Assembly (NCBI GenBank): GCA_021734005.1
Contig: JAIPJV010000010.1
Span: forward strand, 1 to 17,997
Length of the DNA: 17,997 bases
From: Fidelibacterota bacterium
Lineage (GTDB): Bacteria; Fidelibacterota; UBA2242; JAFGTP01
Reading direction: 5' to 3'
A program made the translations under genes and the position numbers. Below are positions 15,467 to 17,997 of this stretch, piece by piece; within the stretch, counting starts at the first letter, position 1, and the number at the start of each line of letters is the position of its first letter. Below the pieces are notes generated by a model. The model searched no databases and had not been told where the DNA came from. It saw only the letters and a program-made list of their open reading frames with translations.

Positions 15467-16210
15467 GTGAAAAAAATATTTATTATTCTAATCATCTCAG
15501 TTTCAATTTTATCAGCACAAAAAATTACAGGCAATCAACTTTTAGATAAGGCCATCGATATTATGAATCCTGAGGCTTCCCGGGCAACACTTATCCAAAC
15601 TATCAGAACAACTTCCGGTGAAACCAGAACTTTGAAATATAGGTCTTTCACTGCTGGTGAAGGCGAAATGACGCTCATGCGCTATCTGGAGCCAGCCCGG
15701 GTGCGGGGAAATGCCATGATGATGAAAAATTTTGCCGATGATATCTGGATGTATAATCGTCGTACCAGACGAGTTCGTAAACTGGCCTCCCATGCCAAAC
15801 GGCAAAATTTTGAAGGCTCTGACTTCACTTACGAGGATATGGGAACAGGCGAAAGCTGGAAAGAGGATTATATCCCGAAAAATAAAGGAAAATCAAAAGT
15901 TAATGATGTAGAATGTTATCAACTAGAATGCTTCCCTTCTGAAAATGCAAATGTTGCCTACTCTAAAATGGTGGTCTGGTTGAGAACCTCTGATTATTAT
16001 CCTGTCCAGGTTGATTATTATAAAGATGGGGAGTTGCTCAAAAAATTGATCATGGAAAATATTGAAAATATCGAGGGTCATCCGACAGCAACAAATATGG
16101 TCATGAAAAATGTTCAACAGAATACCCGGACAGTCATGGAATACGAAGAAATAACCTATGACGTAGAATATGATCAGAATTTTTTCAGTGAAAGACGTTT
16201 AAGAAGATAA
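15467..16210 (+). CDS. Outer membrane lipoprotein-sorting (LolA-like) family protein
   Basis: This is a 247-residue periplasmic protein with a GTG start at 15467, seven bases after GGAG that directly abuts the tetR stop. The signal peptide MKKIFIILIISVSILSA ends at SAQ. The mature protein shows the hallmarks of the LolA-like family called outer membrane lipoprotein-sorting protein: MRYLEPARVRGNAMMM, DDIWMYNRRTRRVRKL and, most diagnostic, FEGSDFTYEDM. Members form a LolA/LolB-like half barrel with a hydrophobic cavity and often sit beside MMPL/RND transporters. A role as periplasmic carrier of a lipid or lipophilic compound between the transporter at 17474 and the barrel at 16225 is inferred. 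It is not the housekeeping LolA, which is shorter and lacks the GSDF.YED motif. Confidence 0.9.
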   Translation: MKKIFIILIISVSILSAQKITGNQLLDKAIDIMNPEASRATLIQTIRTTSGETRTLKYRSFTAGEGEMTLMRYLEPARVRGNAMMMKNFADDIWMYNRRTRRVRKLASHAKRQNFEGSDFTYEDMGTGESWKEDYIPKNKGKSKVNDVECYQLECFPSENANVAYSKMVVWLRTSDYYPVQVDYYKDGELLKKLIMENIENIEGHPTATNMVMKNVQQNTRTVMEYEEITYDVEYDQNFFSERRLRR

Positions 16211-16214
16211 AGTT

Positions 16215-16219
16215 GGGAG
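16215..16219 (+). promoter_or_regulatory. Shine-Dalgarno GGGAG fixing the barrel start
   Basis: GGGAG is followed by TTATT and the ATG at 16225. A TTG start at 16213 would lie in front of this site and is unlikely. Confidence 0.75.
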
Positions 16220-16224
16220 TTATT

Positions 16225-17442
16225 ATGCTCAAGAAATTATTCATATTCTTTCTACTAATTACAACTGCTTTTTCAAAAGTCTATTGGTTCGGTTATTATG
16301 AGACAGAACTGGACTATATCTCTCTTCCTGACAAGCAGCTTTATACCAATTATCATAAATTGCGCCTTGATATGGACGTCTCACCATCCAATAATATCCG
16401 TATTGCAGGAAATGTGATCTATAAACATTTTGAAGGCGAAACCGAATATGATTTCATGAATTTCCTGCCGGAATATTATCATACCCTGCGATATAGCGAT
16501 GGTGAGCCTATTGTCAAAATCCCATCATTTGAATACAATTTGCAGGATACTCTTTTCATCGATAATATTTTTCTGGAATTGCATCACCAGTATTTTGATT
16601 TGATCATCGGCAAGCAGCAGCTCCCTACGGGATCAGGTTATGCCTGGAATCCTACTGATATTTTTAATACTAAAGACATTTTTGATCCCACTTATGAAAA
16701 TCGGGGTGTGAATGCATTTCAACTAAAGATACCCCTTGGAGTTCGCTATAACTTAACTGGAATAATTGAACCTGCTGAAAATGTTGATGAGTTTAAACAA
16801 TATTATGAAATCAAAGCCTGGCTGGGAAATTTTGATATAGCCCTGTCCTATTCCCGAAGCCAATATGATCCCACTTCAGTAAATGATCTGCTCGCCCAAT
16901 ATACTGATGTCCCAATGAATAGAGCCTCTCTGGTTTTAAATCCAGCTGTAACCCGGGAAATTGCCGGTTTTGATGCGGAAGGTGAATTACTTGGATTGGG
17001 AGTTCGCACTGAAATTGCAGCCAATCGGATCGATTTTAACAATGATGCCCTTCATTATGAATACATTGTTGGCGCTGATTATACTTTTCGCAATTCTCTA
17101 TATATAATGACTGAATACTATCACAATGATTTTGGTGTTCCAGCCCAAAAAACTGAATTGATAAATTATCTAAACTATTTTAATTATGAGATCAAAAGTC
17201 TTAATCAAAACTATATTTTGGGAATGGTCCGCTATCCTATCACTGATTTGATTGATGTTTCCCTTTCTTCAATCGCAAATCTGGACGACGAAAGTATGAC
17301 CATTAATCCAAAAATTGTCTATCGTATTTACCAGGATGTTGAGTTGACTCTCTTTGGCAACTATTTTTATGGTAATGATCAAAGAGATGAGTTTGGTTAT
17401 CAAGAAGCAATGGTGAGATTACGGCTTCGCGCCTATTTTTGA
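16225..17442 (+). CDS. Outer-membrane beta-barrel protein (DUF1302-like)
   Basis: This 405-residue protein starts at the ATG at 16225. Its signal peptide is MLKKLFIFFLLITTAFS, followed directly by an aromatic-rich YWFGYYETEL. The rest alternates polar and aromatic residues as transmembrane strands and ends RLRAYF, the terminal Phe typical of outer-membrane barrels. The central IIGKQQLPTGSGYAWNPTDI and a following Gly-Val-Asn motif resemble DUF1302-type and related porins. It lies 14 bases after the LolA-like gene and 31 bases before the MMPL-type gene. Clusters that combine a LolA-fold protein, such a barrel and an MMPL/RND transporter are known in proteobacteria (DUF1329/DUF1302), which supports a shared trans-envelope path for hydrophobic compounds. 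The family assignment is moderate; barrel topology is more certain. Confidence 0.8.
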   Translation: MLKKLFIFFLLITTAFSKVYWFGYYETELDYISLPDKQLYTNYHKLRLDMDVSPSNNIRIAGNVIYKHFEGETEYDFMNFLPEYYHTLRYSDGEPIVKIPSFEYNLQDTLFIDNIFLELHHQYFDLIIGKQQLPTGSGYAWNPTDIFNTKDIFDPTYENRGVNAFQLKIPLGVRYNLTGIIEPAENVDEFKQYYEIKAWLGNFDIALSYSRSQYDPTSVNDLLAQYTDVPMNRASLVLNPAVTREIAGFDAEGELLGLGVRTEIAANRIDFNNDALHYEYIVGADYTFRNSLYIMTEYYHNDFGVPAQKTELINYLNYFNYEIKSLNQNYILGMVRYPITDLIDVSLSSIANLDDESMTINPKIVYRIYQDVELTLFGNYFYGNDQRDEFGYQEAMVRLRLRAYF

Positions 17443-17473
17443 ACTGCTATAATAATACAAAGGAATAAATATA

Positions 17474-17997
17474 ATGCGTGAAAAATTTCTTGATACTCTG
17501 GGAAAATGGGCTGGAGAACGAACCTATCGAATGCTAGCAGTTATTATCCTGATAACTATTGTAACTGCTATTCTGGCTTCACAATTATCTATCAATATGG
17601 ACCTTTCTATGCTCCTGCCTGAAGAACATCCTATGACGAATGAAATGGATAAGATTTTCAATGAATTTAATGGGGCCAATACTGTTTTTGTAGTTGTAGA
17701 AGGTCAGCAGGATAAAATGATTGAATATGCGGAACATATTGCTCTTATGATCCCCCAACTCGAAGACTGGATTGAAAAAAATGGTTCCCCCAAAGTTCAG
17801 AAACAACACCAGACTTTATTGAAAAAAAATGCTGCAGGAGAAACCAGTTACACTGGAAAGTATTATGATCTTGTAGATTACAAAACTCCGGTTGAATTTT
17901 TGCGAGACCATGCTCTCATGTTGACCAAGTCCCCGGATTTAGAAAATATCGAGGATATTTACCACGACCCTAATTTGGTTAACTTGATCGAAAATAT
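17474..17997 (+). CDS. MMPL/RND-family inner-membrane transporter (3' end outside window)
   Basis: The first 174 residues are present; complete family members are usually about 750-900. The ATG at 17474 follows AAAGGAAT. After an amphipathic start, the first transmembrane helix lies at about 17-36 (MLAVIILITIVTAILA), followed by the conserved transition into the first periplasmic loop (INMDLSMLLPEEHPM, then ANTVFVVVEG), characteristic of MMPL-type RND proteins. Residues from about 75 on would be the periplasmic porter domain. These transporters use the proton gradient to move lipids or hydrophobic molecules. The LolA-like and barrel genes immediately upstream suggest that it forms the inner-membrane part of the same pathway. 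Substrate and direction cannot be told from this fragment. Confidence 0.88.
   Translation, partial: MREKFLDTLGKWAGERTYRMLAVIILITIVTAILASQLSINMDLSMLLPEEHPMTNEMDKIFNEFNGANTVFVVVEGQQDKMIEYAEHIALMIPQLEDWIEKNGSPKVQKQHQTLLKKNAAGETSYTGKYYDLVDYKTPVEFLRDHALMLTKSPDLENIEDIYHDPNLVNLIEN

Overview
This window comes from an AT-rich, diderm (Gram-negative) bacterium of the Fibrobacterota-Chlorobiota-Bacteroidota (FCB) type. Three signs point there: SusC-like TonB-dependent receptors with an N-terminal carboxypeptidase-regulatory-like domain, secreted proteins ending in a type IX secretion (T9SS)/FlgD-like sorting domain, and PorV/PorQ-family outer-membrane proteins. The style of these proteins suggests Candidatus Marinimicrobia (Fidelibacterota) or a relative such as Calditrichota/KSB1. 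This placement rests on recalled family resemblance, not on a search.

Left three quarters (1-13685, all minus strand). One long, tightly spaced gene run is built from two tandem copies of the same cassette: TonB-dependent receptor, then a large secreted protein with a fibronectin-III domain and a sorting domain, then a PorV/PorQ-like barrel. Transcription enters the right-hand copy first: receptor 13685-10341, secreted protein 10305-7984, an extra small lipoprotein 7957-7313, PorV-like 7284-6280. It then runs into the left-hand copy: receptor 6224-3057, secreted protein 3038-846, PorV-like 821 to beyond the left edge. The two copies are clearly homologous gene by gene but diverged. Only the right-hand copy has the lipoprotein and an acidic, calcium-loop-like insert in its receptor. 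My inference is a SusC/SusD-like surface uptake module in which the usual SusD lipoprotein is replaced by a T9SS-exported partner served by a co-encoded PorV-like protein.

Intergenic region (13686-14846). About 1.16 kb separates the divergent gene blocks. It holds a possible 22-codon leader ORF with a strong Shine-Dalgarno sequence just before the right-hand receptor, a GC-rich patch with repeated CCCTCCGGG, a pair of inverted AATTATGCATAACC repeats about 75 bp apart that look like the ends of a small dispersed element, and a good sigma70-type promoter with a palindromic TetR-type operator lying on its start point.

Right quarter (14847-17997, plus strand). A four-gene operon encodes a TetR-family repressor, a periplasmic LolA-like protein (outer-membrane lipoprotein-sorting family), an outer-membrane beta-barrel, and the start of an MMPL/RND-type transporter that runs off the right edge. 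Together they look like an inner membrane-periplasm-outer membrane path for a lipid or other hydrophobic compound, self-regulated by the TetR protein. No RNA genes, CRISPR arrays or transposases were seen.
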